A stretch of 64,000 nucleotides of DNA from Anabaenopsis elenkinii CCIBt3563 (lineage in GTDB: Bacteria > Cyanobacteriota > Cyanobacteriia > Cyanobacteriales > Nostocaceae). The stretch is taken from contig NZ_CP063311.1 of assembly GCF_015245355.1 (NCBI RefSeq), positions 308,893 through 372,892 of the forward strand. Direction: 5' to 3'. Made by a program: the position numbers and the translations under genes. This document shows positions 26,875 to 36,847 of this stretch, piece by piece. Below the pieces are notes generated by a model. That model ran no database searches. It had not been told where the DNA came from and worked only from the letters and a program-made list of their open reading frames with translations. Positions within the stretch are counted from its first letter, which is position 1. Each line of letters begins with the position of its first letter.

Positions 26875-28326
26875 TTAAAATTCTTTAAGAATTTGATGAC
26901 CTGTGATTTTTACGCCGTGTGCAGCCAAGCATTTTTCCCAACCAGCACGAGTACCAATGTCACTTTTTTGCTTGAGTAATCCTAATTGCTCTTCTTGTTG
27001 GGTGAGTTGGGCAAATTCTTGGTAGTGTGGGTAATTGGCAGTGACAAAGGTTTCTTTGCGGTGCAAAATGGGGGGATTTACTCTGTGTGCGTAATCTCGG
27101 TGAGTAATATATAAGGTCTTTAAGTCAATGGTAATACTCGCTTTTAAGGCTGGATGGGGATCACTGTCAAATTGTGGGTAAAATAAGTAAGATATTTGTT
27201 GTTTGTCAAGATGGTATTTGATTAATGTGGCTCCATCTACACGCCCAATGGTACGACTAGCACAACTTTCATAAATTCGTAGTAAGGGATCAAGTTCTGC
27301 TAGGGCGGACACATGAACGTAAAGTGCGCCCCTTGTATGTTTGCCAATTTTGCTTTGTTGACAGGCTTTGTGGATAACTTGGGGATTACCTAAGCTGAAA
27401 AGCTTTTGGTCAGCTACTTGACAAGCTTCTTCGTAGCTACCAAAGAAGGCTTTGATGTCGTGGCGCATTTGTGCGGCTAGTTTCTGCCATGTGGGACGTT
27501 GATCAAAGTGGCTCAGGGCAAGGTATACTTGTATATCTAGGGAACGACGATAGGCGATCGCATCCCATTCTGCTTCATCGGTAACTTGTAAAACTAGATT
27601 AAAGGCGCGGCGGAAGCTACCAAATTCTGTGAGTAGTTCTTCTTGGTTGCCTAATTCACCTTTTACGGGTAACCTGCCACGTTTGGTAAAAAAGTCCATC
27701 AGTGGTTTTAGTTGTTGCTCGTAGTCCTCAAACCGCTTGCTGGGAATACGGACTCTAGGTGTAGCAGTGCTGGAAAAGAAGCGGATGGCTTTAAAACTTT
27801 CTTTTTCTAGATCATCACGAAACACAAAATACACACCCAAGGCTACTGGGACTGCATCTACATTCAGTACCTCATCTATGTAAGTTTTGAGTTCTTGTTG
27901 TTCGTAATATTTCTGAAAGGTGTTACGGCGAGTAACTATACCGTCGCTGTAAGCTAGTTGGGTTTTACTCGGAGCGTTAATTAATACTTGTGCAGCGACA
28001 ATGAGAACTTTTTGGGTAATTTCCCAGGCGCGGAGCAGACTTTGGCGACGTTCCTCTTGGTCTTCAATCACGTTGAGGACATAACCCAAGTTGACTATAT
28101 CTGCAGGGCTAATGGTTTGGTGGGGAAAATAGTAAGGGTCCCAACCGGCGCTGCTATAGCCTAATTTGGCGACTCGCTGCACATCACCACCGTGGCCACA
28201 GCCATAATCAAAAAATGAAGTCTCTTGATTGAGAATTTGCCATTCTATTGCCAAGCGGACGGGGCGAGATATATCATGACGAGCGATCGCTGCTCTGTGA
28301 CGCTCGATTTCTAAAGATTCGGTCAT
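26875..28326 (-). CDS. DNA phosphorothioation-associated putative methyltransferase
   Basis: The 483-residue protein has the SAM-binding motif FFDYGCGHGGDV at about residues 37-48 and ADIVNLGYVLNVIED (motif IV-like) near residue 74. It matches the TIGR04096-type methyltransferases found next to dnd genes: an N-terminal SPEED-fold methyltransferase plus a long C-terminal region. What it methylates is unknown. It is the last gene of the dndC-dndD-dndE series, 27 bases after dndE, which argues for a shared transcript. Confidence 0.85.
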   Translation of the reverse strand: MTESLEIERHRAAIARHDISRPVRLAIEWQILNQETSFFDYGCGHGGDVQRVAKLGYSSAGWDPYYFPHQTISPADIVNLGYVLNVIEDQEERRQSLLRAWEITQKVLIVAAQVLINAPSKTQLAYSDGIVTRRNTFQKYYEQQELKTYIDEVLNVDAVPVALGVYFVFRDDLEKESFKAIRFFSSTATPRVRIPSKRFEDYEQQLKPLMDFFTKRGRLPVKGELGNQEELLTEFGSFRRAFNLVLQVTDEAEWDAIAYRRSLDIQVYLALSHFDQRPTWQKLAAQMRHDIKAFFGSYEEACQVADQKLFSLGNPQVIHKACQQSKIGKHTRGALYVHVSALAELDPLLRIYESCASRTIGRVDGATLIKYHLDKQQISYLFYPQFDSDPHPALKASITIDLKTLYITHRDYAHRVNPPILHRKETFVTANYPHYQEFAQLTQQEEQLGLLKQKSDIGTRAGWEKCLAAHGVKITGHQILKEF

Positions 28327-28353
28327 ATCAGTTAACAGTTAACTAATATCCTT

Positions 28354-28740
28354 TCAATGTTTGAGTGCTAATTCAATTAAGTCTTCAATTCTCTTGATAT
28401 TTGTGTCCCCTGCTAAATAAGCAATTCCACGATGTAAGTGTAAGCGAAACTGCGTAGCTAGGGTTTCTTTATCAGTAGCAAATCCATCATTATGGCAGCG
28501 TTGTTTGAGGGCGAGAATCAGAAGATCAGAGATTTCGCCACCAAATACCCGCCAGGTCATTTCTACGTTGCTATCTTGGGGAATGGGTACGGGTGAGGGT
28601 GGGGTATCTTCTGCTAAGGAACGACAAAAAGCCCAGCGACATAAAATGTTCCATTGGTCAATTTTAGTGCTACGTTTAAGTTTAAGTAGTTGTTCTTTAG
28701 CTGTTTGAGAAAGTTTGATTCTTTCAATCGGAGATTCCAT
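28354..28740 (-). CDS. dndE: DNA sulfur modification protein DndE
   Basis: The start at MESPIERIKLSQTAKEQL (28740) leaves 2 bases after dndD; an ATG three codons upstream would overlap dndD by a few bases. The 128-residue protein has the family's RSTKIDQWNILCRWAF opening and the DKETLATQFRLHLHRGIAYL segment. DndE is a small protein reported to bind nicked DNA and needed for phosphorothioate insertion with DndC and DndD. Length and motifs are normal. Confidence 0.93.
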   Translation of the reverse strand: MESPIERIKLSQTAKEQLLKLKRSTKIDQWNILCRWAFCRSLAEDTPPSPVPIPQDSNVEMTWRVFGGEISDLLILALKQRCHNDGFATDKETLATQFRLHLHRGIAYLAGDTNIKRIEDLIELALKH

Positions 28741-28742
28741 AA

Positions 28743-30728
28743 TTACCAAAAATATTGATTTTCTTTGACTGTAGTTTGACGGGTAGAGGAGTTATACTTG
28801 AGGAGGTATTCCCGGGCGATCGCTTGATTATTTCTCAGTGTTTCTACTTCATATTTACCAATTTCTGTATCTGTTGATAACAGTATAACTTGATGGCTAG
28901 CAGATGGGAAATACCTTTCTAGGAGGTTTCCCCGATGAGATGAGTCTAGTCTACCTAGGGGGGTGTCTATGGCTACGGGTAAGCGACGTCCTGAGACTCG
29001 CGCTAATCCCCAGAGAAATGCAATGGCTAATAGTTGCTTCTCTCCTGCAGAAAGTCTCTGTTTAGATACAGATTTACCCTGAAAATCATACAGCGATAGG
29101 CTGAATGTGTTGGTGTCGATGGCGACTCGATGCACTAAATCTGACTTGTGTAGCAGGTAGCGAAAGCATTCTGTAACTTCAATTTCTAGTTTATTGAGTT
29201 TTCTGAGTGTTAATTTCTCTCGGAAGACTTTTAATGTGTCTTGAACTTTAGCAGCTGCGTTAATAATATGTTCGTTATTTTTGCGGTCAATATTAGTTTC
29301 TGTATATTCTTCTAGGCTCTTTTTGGTATTACGAATCTCTGTCTCTAACTGACTTAATCGACCTTTGGCGATTTCACACGCTGCTTTTGCTTGTGCAACT
29401 TCCTGTTGTGTTTGTTGTAAGTTATCTACTAATCTTTGATAATCTTCTGGAGATGCTGCGGTTTGAATTTGTCTTTCTAGGGTGACGATTTGTTCTTCTT
29501 GAAGGCGTAAATCTGTTAACTTATCTTGGGTTACTTTTTTTGTATACAACAAATAATGGTGAATAATATTATCTAATTGATTCAGGGTTTCCGGGTCAGT
29601 TAATAGCCAAGATTCTTGTATGGTGTCTTGCTGAATCTTCTGATTTTCGGCTGCAATAAATTCTTTGATTTTATCAATTTGCTTGTGACTAATTTTTAAT
29701 TGATTAATCAACTCAATTAAACGCTGGTCTCTGTGTAATAGTAGATCATAGGCGACTTTAGCTTGTTGAGAACGCAATTCTCTCTCTCCTTGCATATAAG
29801 TTTCTTGGAGTAAAGGTTCAATTAAAGCTAAAGGTAAGATATCCGCAGCTAATTCACCCATGGCTAAACGTGTCTTTTCTACTGCGGTATTTATCTCATA
29901 TTTCTGTTTTTCTAACTGACTGCGATCGCCTGCTATTTTACCACCTTCGGCAATGAATTTGTCAAAAGCTTCTTGCTGCTTAATCTCGGCCTCTAATAAA
30001 GTATTGTTAAATTCTTGTAATTGCTGCTCGAGTTGCTGATATTCCTGTTGTTGTCCCTGGAGTTTCTGTTCAATTGTTTCTAAATTCACCAAGTCTTGAG
30101 TATCAGCGATTTCCTTACGCTTGCGGTTGACTATAATATCTAAATCAACTGATAATCGTTCAGCTAGCTCTAAGCCCAAAAGTCCCCGAATTGCATCAAC
30201 TACCAGGGGTGGAGGTGTTTCTTGTTCTGCCAATTCCTTAACTTGTTCACCATCAAATAAAAACAAGTTAGAAATTCCTAATGGTAAGAGATTTTCTATA
30301 TACTCATCCCAAATATTTACTAAGGCAATATCCAGCCATTCTTGAGCATCTAAAATACCTAATTGGTCTTTACCATCTTTAGGTTCTTTTGTCCAGCGTC
30401 GCACAACTCTATATTTTACTGGTTGATCATTTTCAATATGTTCAAAAACTAACTCAATGCGAGTATCTTCCAGCTGGGGAGTTTGGCTATTAACGCATTG
30501 GGTGAGAAACTCGTGATAACTTAAGTTACCACGAGTGGAACATTGAGCGCGATGCCCATATAATGCGAGGCGCATTGCATCCATGAGGGTAGTTTTTCCA
30601 CCGCCATTCATCCCCCCGAACAGAATAATGGGATAAGCATTTTCTCCATCAATTCTTGGGTCAAGATTGATTACCTGACGACCAAAGTAAGGACCAAAGT
30701 TTTGTAATACGAGTTCAAGGAATATCAT
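28743..30728 (-). CDS. dndD: DNA sulfur modification protein DndD
   Basis: This 661-residue SMC/Rad50-like ATPase is thought to remodel DNA or provide nicking during phosphorothioation. Walker A GGMNGGGKTT lies at residues 38-47, a long coiled coil fills about residues 200-500, the ABC signature is LSAGEKQLLAIAF and Walker B/D-loop is VAIDTPLGRLDSSHR. The FLFDGEQVKELAEQ motif is typical of DndD. Cysteines of a zinc hook are not evident at the coil tip, unlike the second ATPase at 34781-36847. Confidence 0.94.
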   Translation of the reverse strand: MIFLELVLQNFGPYFGRQVINLDPRIDGENAYPIILFGGMNGGGKTTLMDAMRLALYGHRAQCSTRGNLSYHEFLTQCVNSQTPQLEDTRIELVFEHIENDQPVKYRVVRRWTKEPKDGKDQLGILDAQEWLDIALVNIWDEYIENLLPLGISNLFLFDGEQVKELAEQETPPPLVVDAIRGLLGLELAERLSVDLDIIVNRKRKEIADTQDLVNLETIEQKLQGQQQEYQQLEQQLQEFNNTLLEAEIKQQEAFDKFIAEGGKIAGDRSQLEKQKYEINTAVEKTRLAMGELAADILPLALIEPLLQETYMQGERELRSQQAKVAYDLLLHRDQRLIELINQLKISHKQIDKIKEFIAAENQKIQQDTIQESWLLTDPETLNQLDNIIHHYLLYTKKVTQDKLTDLRLQEEQIVTLERQIQTAASPEDYQRLVDNLQQTQQEVAQAKAACEIAKGRLSQLETEIRNTKKSLEEYTETNIDRKNNEHIINAAAKVQDTLKVFREKLTLRKLNKLEIEVTECFRYLLHKSDLVHRVAIDTNTFSLSLYDFQGKSVSKQRLSAGEKQLLAIAFLWGLARVSGRRLPVAIDTPLGRLDSSHRGNLLERYFPSASHQVILLSTDTEIGKYEVETLRNNQAIAREYLLKYNSSTRQTTVKENQYFW

Positions 30729-30771
30729 TGATTTGTGATTTTCTAGGATATGGGGGAATAACAGATTTTAA

Positions 30772-32373
30772 CTAATTCCCTGTTATATGTTGCTGTTTAA
30801 ATTTCATGCTTTCCCAACTAGGCTGTTGATCGGGTTCATTCATAGCATTACCCAAGGTCAGCTGCTTGACTTTTTCTACATCACCTGCGTCAACGGCTGT
30901 TTTTAAATCACGTTTTAAATGGGCGTTTTTAATTGCTTCTTCAGGGGAACGGGAACTGGTAGCAAAACATTTTTCTAGGGTGTCATATATTCCTACCCTG
31001 CGCCCCTTTTTACGATACTGGCGTTCTGTGTCCAACAATTTAGCCATTAGTTCCAAATGCATCCCATCATCGCCACAGATTTCTTCTAGTACCATCCATT
31101 CATCACTACCCAGTAAACTATACCCAGCACCGGGGCGGGGATCTTGGAAAAGTTCACCAGTCACCTCTTGATAAATGCGAGGTAAGCTGTCATCAAACTC
31201 ATGTCTTTCTTCTAGCCAAATGCGGCGAATCTCACTCAGTTCTTCGGGGGTAATCAGAGTAATGTCGCGCATATTTTCTGGTGCTCTAACTCGGAGTTGT
31301 TTTTGAACTGTGAGTAACTTTCTCAACCAATCTTCACGCGCTTCTTTAATATATGGCCCCGGAATAGGCTCAACGGATACTTCACCTTCTAAGTTACGTT
31401 CATATAGTTGGACATCCCCACTCCTGCGGCGAAAGTCTCTGCGATCGCGGTTTTCTTCAATATCTAATTCTTTACGGAAATCAAGTAAAGGTTGCATCCA
31501 CTCCTTTTCTTCATCGTTTTGAATCATAGCTGTGAGTGATTTATCTTGACTCACTAATGTACACACCCAGCAACCAAACCGGGAACTACCACAACTGGGA
31601 GTAGTTGTATCCACTACTAAAGGACATTCATTATCAGCAGATGCACCTCTATATATAGCGAATAAATCTTTATTGCTATAATTCCAAGGGTTTTCCCATT
31701 GCATGAGATAAATCCAAACCTCATCATTTTGCCAGTCCTCAATGGGACTGTAAACTAGGGAGTTGGGTAAGTTCATGTTAGGACTGAGGTGATCACGTAC
31801 CCGTTTAGCTTCCCATTTTTTCATTCTATTCGCACGTGCTCTGCTTTCAGCTTTGCGAGTACCTAGGACAACAATGGCTTCCCCTTTGGTGCGGATCACA
31901 TCACGGATAAAGCGATTAGAGGGGTTGATTTTCAGACGTTCTGTACACCAGCGAAATTTACCTCTGGGCGCTGGATAACCTTTACCAATCAAACCCACCC
32001 AAAAAGTCTGTTTAGGTTCTGGTTGTAATAAATGGGGTTCAAATGGTAATTTTTGCCTTTGGGCTTCTGTTTTCATCTGTTTGAGAGAATTTCGTACCCA
32101 TGCAGCTACAATAGGATTTTCTACCAGTGTATCTGTGGTAATTACGTAAATTTTTTTGTGGATTTTTTCCGGTGGTAGTCCGGCGATCGCATTCCACACC
32201 AGTTGTAAAGTTGCTGTACTGTCTTTACCACCTGAATACCCCACTACCCAAGGTACATCATCTAAACAATACAATTCTTGAATTTCAGTGGTCAAGGCTT
32301 GGATATCAGCCACTAAATTTGCTACAGTCCGCGATTGCTGACCTTGATTTTCTGGTTGTTGTGCTGTAGTCAT
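30772..32373 (-). CDS. dndC: DNA sulfur modification protein DndC
   Basis: The start at MTTAQQPENQGQQ (32373) gives 533 residues; the upstream extension to 32439 would run through the inverted repeat at 32406-32431. The PP-loop SGGKDS is at residues 47-52, as in PAPS reductase-like DndC, which has ATP pyrophosphatase activity and carries a 4Fe-4S cluster. Cysteines in NECPLVVD, PSCGSSRFGCWVC supply the cluster. It heads the dndCDE-methyltransferase series and is divergent from dndB. Confidence 0.95.
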   Translation of the reverse strand: MTTAQQPENQGQQSRTVANLVADIQALTTEIQELYCLDDVPWVVGYSGGKDSTATLQLVWNAIAGLPPEKIHKKIYVITTDTLVENPIVAAWVRNSLKQMKTEAQRQKLPFEPHLLQPEPKQTFWVGLIGKGYPAPRGKFRWCTERLKINPSNRFIRDVIRTKGEAIVVLGTRKAESRARANRMKKWEAKRVRDHLSPNMNLPNSLVYSPIEDWQNDEVWIYLMQWENPWNYSNKDLFAIYRGASADNECPLVVDTTTPSCGSSRFGCWVCTLVSQDKSLTAMIQNDEEKEWMQPLLDFRKELDIEENRDRRDFRRRSGDVQLYERNLEGEVSVEPIPGPYIKEAREDWLRKLLTVQKQLRVRAPENMRDITLITPEELSEIRRIWLEERHEFDDSLPRIYQEVTGELFQDPRPGAGYSLLGSDEWMVLEEICGDDGMHLELMAKLLDTERQYRKKGRRVGIYDTLEKCFATSSRSPEEAIKNAHLKRDLKTAVDAGDVEKVKQLTLGNAMNEPDQQPSWESMKFKQQHITGN

Positions 32374-32405
32374 AGTCTTTTTACCTCTGAAAATATCTGC
32401 GTGAC

Positions 32406-32431
32406 TATTTCCATCCCTGTGAATGGAAATA
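32406..32431. promoter_or_regulatory. Inverted repeat in the dndC-dndB divergent promoter region
   Basis: TATTTCCAT and its exact complement ATGGAAATA are separated by 8 bases. The palindrome is 33 bases upstream of the dndC start and about 120 bases from dndB. DndB proteins are known transcriptional repressors of dnd operons in other bacteria, so this is a candidate DndB operator, by inference. Confidence 0.5.
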
Positions 32432-32551
32432 ACTAACATACAAAAGAACTTACTTAATATAAGTACAAATAATTTTTAAAAATCTTACTCCTAATACCCA
32501 ATTTTGTGGATAATTCTCTTATCCTACAACATTTAGTTTTTAAAATTTCAC

Positions 32552-34132
32552 ATGACACACTCAGATATTGCTCAGGAATACCTGGAAAGAGAACACAAGG
32601 AAAAACAGGTACTATCCTTACTAATACAAAATTTCTTAGCCAAAAAAGACCATATTTTTGTCCAAAAAACTGAGATGGGTGGTACTGAGGCTTATGTTGG
32701 TTCTGTTACCCTGGAATGGTTTGCGGGTCGTGTTCACTTCGCATCTGGTTTACCCTTACTACAGAAAAAGTACAATCCACAAACTGGTAATATAGAAATT
32801 GACGCAGACAGTATTGATGAAATTCAGCAACGTCCCCTTGACTGGTCACGACAAGCACCCCTAGTACAGTATTTAGCAGCGCGGAAAAGTCACAAATTCC
32901 CACCTGTTCTAGTGGTGATTAATCAACCCTGGGTGGATAATCCCAAAGCTCCGGAGTGGGATAGTCAGGGAATAGCTTTAAAATCTACCACTGATTTTAC
33001 ACCCCTGGATCAAGACGGTAAAGTTGGTCTACTGAATATTTCTGAGGATAATGTCACCATTTATGCCTTAGATGGTCAACACCGGTTGATGGGTGTGCAA
33101 GGTTTGATGGAGTTAATCAAAACCAGCAAACTTCAGCGTTATAAGAAGGATAAAACTGCTGATGATAATTTGATCACAGTCAGTGATTTGATAGAAAAGT
33201 ACCAAGTCAACCTTGATGACTTACAAAGCTTACCTAAAGAAAAAATTGGTATTGAGTTCATCTGTGCGGTTGCGTCTGGGGAAACTCGCACCCAAGCTCG
33301 GCGCAGGGTGAGATCGATTTTTGTTCATGTTAACTTAATGGCTGCACCCTTAACTAAAGGTCAGTTAGCACAGCTAAATGAGGATGATGGTTTTGCGATT
33401 GTGTCCAGAAAAATCGCTGTTACTCATCCGCTTTTACAACAACGACAAGATCGCAATCCTCGCGTTAATTGGAATAGTGGGACAGTCGCATCTAATTCTA
33501 CTGTTTTAACCACCCTGCAAGCTCTCCAAGATATGTGTGAGCGATATTTGGGGCAAAAGTTCCCTCACTGGAAACCTGCCGAAAAAGGCTTAATTCCTAT
33601 GCGACCAGAGGATGAAGAACTTGAGCAGGGAATTCAGGAATTCCGCCAGCTATTTGATTATTTAGCAACTCTTCCCACCTATAAGCTGTTGGATGAAGAA
33701 GATACCCCTACTTTGCGACGCTTTAGCTTTGAAAAGGACGGGGGTGAGGGAAATATGCTTTTCCGTCCTGTAGCTCAAGTAGCTTTAGCTCAAGCTGTGG
33801 GAATTTTGGTTTTTCAAAAGGGTTTCTCACTGGAAGATATCTTTAAAAAGCTGCGCAAATTTGACCGACAAGGGGGATTTAGTGGTATGGAGTATCCACA
33901 ATCTTTATGGTATGGTGTTTTGTACGACCCCAACAAAAAACGGGTGCAGGTTTCTGGACGGGAATTAGCAGCCAAGTTACTTATTTATATTTTGGGTGGA
34001 ATTCAGCAGCAGATGGAACGTGCTGAACTGCGCAGGGCTTTGGCTGATGCGAGAACTGTGGAAAATAAAACTATAGGCTTTGATGGTAAGTTGGTTGAAC
34101 CTAAGCAAGTAGGATTACCAATTATTTTATAA
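32552..34132 (+). CDS. dndB: DndB, DGQHR-domain regulator of DNA phosphorothioation
   Basis: The 526-residue protein contains ALDGQHRLMGVQGL near residue 174, the DGQHR signature shared by DndB, and the HVNLMAAPLTKGQLAQLNEDDG region near 260. DndB represses dnd genes in other species and is not required for modification. At 526 residues it is longer than many DndB proteins (roughly 350-400). It is transcribed divergently from dndC and ends 14 bases from the convergent Dnd-associated gene. Confidence 0.88.
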   Translation: MTHSDIAQEYLEREHKEKQVLSLLIQNFLAKKDHIFVQKTEMGGTEAYVGSVTLEWFAGRVHFASGLPLLQKKYNPQTGNIEIDADSIDEIQQRPLDWSRQAPLVQYLAARKSHKFPPVLVVINQPWVDNPKAPEWDSQGIALKSTTDFTPLDQDGKVGLLNISEDNVTIYALDGQHRLMGVQGLMELIKTSKLQRYKKDKTADDNLITVSDLIEKYQVNLDDLQSLPKEKIGIEFICAVASGETRTQARRRVRSIFVHVNLMAAPLTKGQLAQLNEDDGFAIVSRKIAVTHPLLQQRQDRNPRVNWNSGTVASNSTVLTTLQALQDMCERYLGQKFPHWKPAEKGLIPMRPEDEELEQGIQEFRQLFDYLATLPTYKLLDEEDTPTLRRFSFEKDGGEGNMLFRPVAQVALAQAVGILVFQKGFSLEDIFKKLRKFDRQGGFSGMEYPQSLWYGVLYDPNKKRVQVSGRELAAKLLIYILGGIQQQMERAELRRALADARTVENKTIGFDGKLVEPKQVGLPIIL

Positions 34133-34146
34133 TTGGATGTTTATCA

Positions 34147-34620
34147 TCAAGAAAGAAATTTGCTTAAATCAAATTCCTCTTCTTCTTCTCCATCATTGGT
34201 TCTTTCATAAGTTAAAAATAATAAAATACGCTCTGTATAATCCACTGCTCCCCGTAACTCTTGTTCTAATATCTCCAGTCCCCCGTTAGCATATTCTTCA
34301 AAAATATGGTTACGTTGCTTCTCATATTCTTCTTCATGGGGAGATATTAGTTTAATATCCTGAGTTTCAGTGACTCCTAATAATTTAATCACTATGTCGG
34401 TTCCCACTGAGGCAAAATATTCTAACCTAATAGGTGATGGTTCCCTTTTGGAAATTTCCCCCAAGGGTACACGTTTTTTATGCTTCGCCCCCAAAGCTGC
34501 TGCAAATACGATGACATCAGCAAAGGTGGAAAATGGTCCGGTTCCCCCGTCTGCAGATGTTAAATCCTTAACTAACTGAGCTTTATCTTTAGCAACCCTG
34601 ATTCTACCAGTTTCAACCAT
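34147..34620 (-). CDS. Dnd system-associated protein 4
   Basis: The start at MVETGRIRVAKDK (34620) gives 157 residues; five codons upstream is another ATG with poorer context. The motifs VAKDKAQLVKDL, STFADVIVFAAALGAKHKKR and RLEYFASVGTDIVIKL fit the TIGR04062 family, repeatedly found next to dnd genes and of unknown mechanism. The C-terminus is an acidic stretch. It lies between dndB (convergent) and the second SMC-like ATPase (same strand, 160 bases upstream). Confidence 0.85.
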   Translation of the reverse strand: MVETGRIRVAKDKAQLVKDLTSADGGTGPFSTFADVIVFAAALGAKHKKRVPLGEISKREPSPIRLEYFASVGTDIVIKLLGVTETQDIKLISPHEEEYEKQRNHIFEEYANGGLEILEQELRGAVDYTERILLFLTYERTNDGEEEEEFDLSKFLS

Positions 34621-34780
34621 TATCCGTAAAATCACTATTTTATACTAAGACCCCTAGCGATCGCCCTTGTGCAATTTTTTGTTTTTGCGACTGCGGGAAC
34701 CGTACAATCGCGCTGAGAACACTGCAATTAGTTTAAGTCTGAAACTAATTCTTGCTCAACTGCAAGGTAAGTTTAGGTAG

Positions 34781-36847
34781 TTAACGAACTACTTCGATAA
34801 TTTCAGTATACTCAAACTCATTGGGGCTTTGTTTCACCAAAGAATATCTTTCCTTCCCTAACTGAATATACTCATGTTCACAATTTGGTTTAGAAGAATA
34901 ATAATTCAGCACATATTCTTTACCAATGAGTTCCGTCATTTCCTCTTCCACCTCACCGCGCCATTGAGTCTTAGTTACTAACACAATTAATTGATTAGCT
35001 AATTTAGGAATTTTCGCCGCTATACGTCTACGTGAGGTTTCATCCAAACTACCAAAGGGCGAATCCATGACTATGGGGAAAGTGCTACTATCAGGAAGCA
35101 TCATCATTTTACGATTTTGACTCCATTGTCTCACCTTATCTATGATACTAGTAATAAAAGATAAACTGAGAATTTGGTTTTCCCCTGTGGAAGATGCAAC
35201 TAGTGCTTCTATACCCGCAGTATGTTCTACTAATGTTAATTCATATTTTTCGCTAATTTTGGGAATATATGGTTTGACTGAAAGCTGATTGAATATCTCT
35301 TGTACTCGCTTTTCTAATTGGAGACGAAATTGTTTTTCTTGACGATTTTTGACTTCTGTTAAGCGTTTAATAGCATCTTGAGTAGCATCAATGCGACGCT
35401 GGGCTAATCTTTGTTTTTCTTGATTCAGTTTCTGTTTAGATATTTGTTTAGCTAACCCATCAAGTTCTGTTGTTAATTGGATAATTTTCTGCTGATTTGC
35501 ACCCTGTTCTCTATTTAATTCATCACCATTACTTTCTATTTTGTCTAAACGTTTTTGTAAGCTGCTAATTTCTTCGTTCGTATCTTTTCTGAGTTGATCT
35601 TGAATGTTATCTAGTTCATTCTCTACTTGGGATATGGTCTCCCTTAAATGTTTAATTCTGCCTTGTTCCTGATCAATTTCTTGCCAAAAAGCTGCGGCTT
35701 GTTTATCAATTTCATCTACTTGAACAGCCATACGAATCGCTGTTTCTTCTACTAGTGAAGAACCTGCTTTATCTAGCCAAGTTTGAATATGTTGATAATG
35801 AGCAGTACCAATGCTTAGTTCAGCACCACAAATACAGCGTTGGGATTTTAATAACTCATTGACAAATTCTCGGGAAATACCGGATTTTAACTTACCTTGC
35901 TGTTTTAAATCATCAATAATTGTCCGAAATTGAGATGTAGTATTTGAAAGCAGGACTGTATAACCCCGTGCGGAAATTACTTTTTTTAGTGTTTCTTTGT
36001 TTTTCTTAAATGCTTCCTTATTTTCTGCTTTCTGTAATTCTAGCTTTTTCCATCTGTCTTGCAATTCTTTAGCAGCAACCAGTTCTAGCAAGCGGTTACT
36101 TGTCTCTTTTTTCAAGGTTTGTTGATATTCTAATTCTTTTTTAATTTCTGTTTGTCGGTTAGTAATACGTTCAGTCTCTTGTTCTATCTTCTCTTGCTGT
36201 TTTAACAGCTGTTTTATTTCTGCATTACCAATAGTTTTTAGTTCATTCTCCAAACTTTTTTTAGCTTCTCCTAGGTGTCTAATGGAACGGTTAATCACCT
36301 CGACACCCAAGAAGATTTTAGTCGCTTCGGCAATTTCCGCTTTTTTATCACATCGTACTATTTCTTCTATGCGTTCACCGTCAAAGAAAAAATATTGATG
36401 TAAACTGGCGGGTAAAATCTGATTAATGATATCATCGGGCTGTTGGTTGGGGATATACCATTGACCATCATCCTCACATACCCACATCCGTAACTCAGTT
36501 TTACTCGACTCAAAGTCAATATCATTTTTATAAACCCGACAGGAACGTTTGACTCGATAGCGTTTACCTTCATGTTCCCAGGCCACTTCTACCCAACATT
36601 CCACAGCTTGACCTTTTTGAGCTTCGGCTATTGAGCGTTTATTAACTAGTTGTTCTGTGGAAGCAAAAGCAGCAGTAAATTTTTCATATAAAACCCAAGT
36701 AAACGCATTTAGTAAACTTGTCTTTCCAGAACCATTATTTCCATGAATAATTGTGGTGTTACGATGATCTCCTACCGCCAGCAGTATTTCTGGTGTTGTA
36801 CCATAAAAGGAGCGAAAGTTGCATAGTTTAATTGAAGTCAGCTTCAT
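34781..36847 (-). CDS. Rad50/DndD-like AAA ATPase with zinc-hook cysteines
   Basis: The 688-residue protein is a second SMC-type ATPase in the Dnd island. It has Walker A GNNGSGKT (residues 36-43), FFFDGERIEEIVR near 150 as in DndD, two long coiled coils, a CICGAEL motif near residue 338 where Rad50-type proteins have a zinc hook, signature STGENQILSLSF and Walker B FPIVMDSPFGSLDETSR. It is distinct from dndD in sequence. Its start overlaps the stop of a 57-codon gene by ATGA. It may act in restriction or in an accessory step; no nuclease domain is visible. Confidence 0.85.
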   Translation of the reverse strand: MKLTSIKLCNFRSFYGTTPEILLAVGDHRNTTIIHGNNGSGKTSLLNAFTWVLYEKFTAAFASTEQLVNKRSIAEAQKGQAVECWVEVAWEHEGKRYRVKRSCRVYKNDIDFESSKTELRMWVCEDDGQWYIPNQQPDDIINQILPASLHQYFFFDGERIEEIVRCDKKAEIAEATKIFLGVEVINRSIRHLGEAKKSLENELKTIGNAEIKQLLKQQEKIEQETERITNRQTEIKKELEYQQTLKKETSNRLLELVAAKELQDRWKKLELQKAENKEAFKKNKETLKKVISARGYTVLLSNTTSQFRTIIDDLKQQGKLKSGISREFVNELLKSQRCICGAELSIGTAHYQHIQTWLDKAGSSLVEETAIRMAVQVDEIDKQAAAFWQEIDQEQGRIKHLRETISQVENELDNIQDQLRKDTNEEISSLQKRLDKIESNGDELNREQGANQQKIIQLTTELDGLAKQISKQKLNQEKQRLAQRRIDATQDAIKRLTEVKNRQEKQFRLQLEKRVQEIFNQLSVKPYIPKISEKYELTLVEHTAGIEALVASSTGENQILSLSFITSIIDKVRQWSQNRKMMMLPDSSTFPIVMDSPFGSLDETSRRRIAAKIPKLANQLIVLVTKTQWRGEVEEEMTELIGKEYVLNYYSSKPNCEHEYIQLGKERYSLVKQSPNEFEYTEIIEVVR

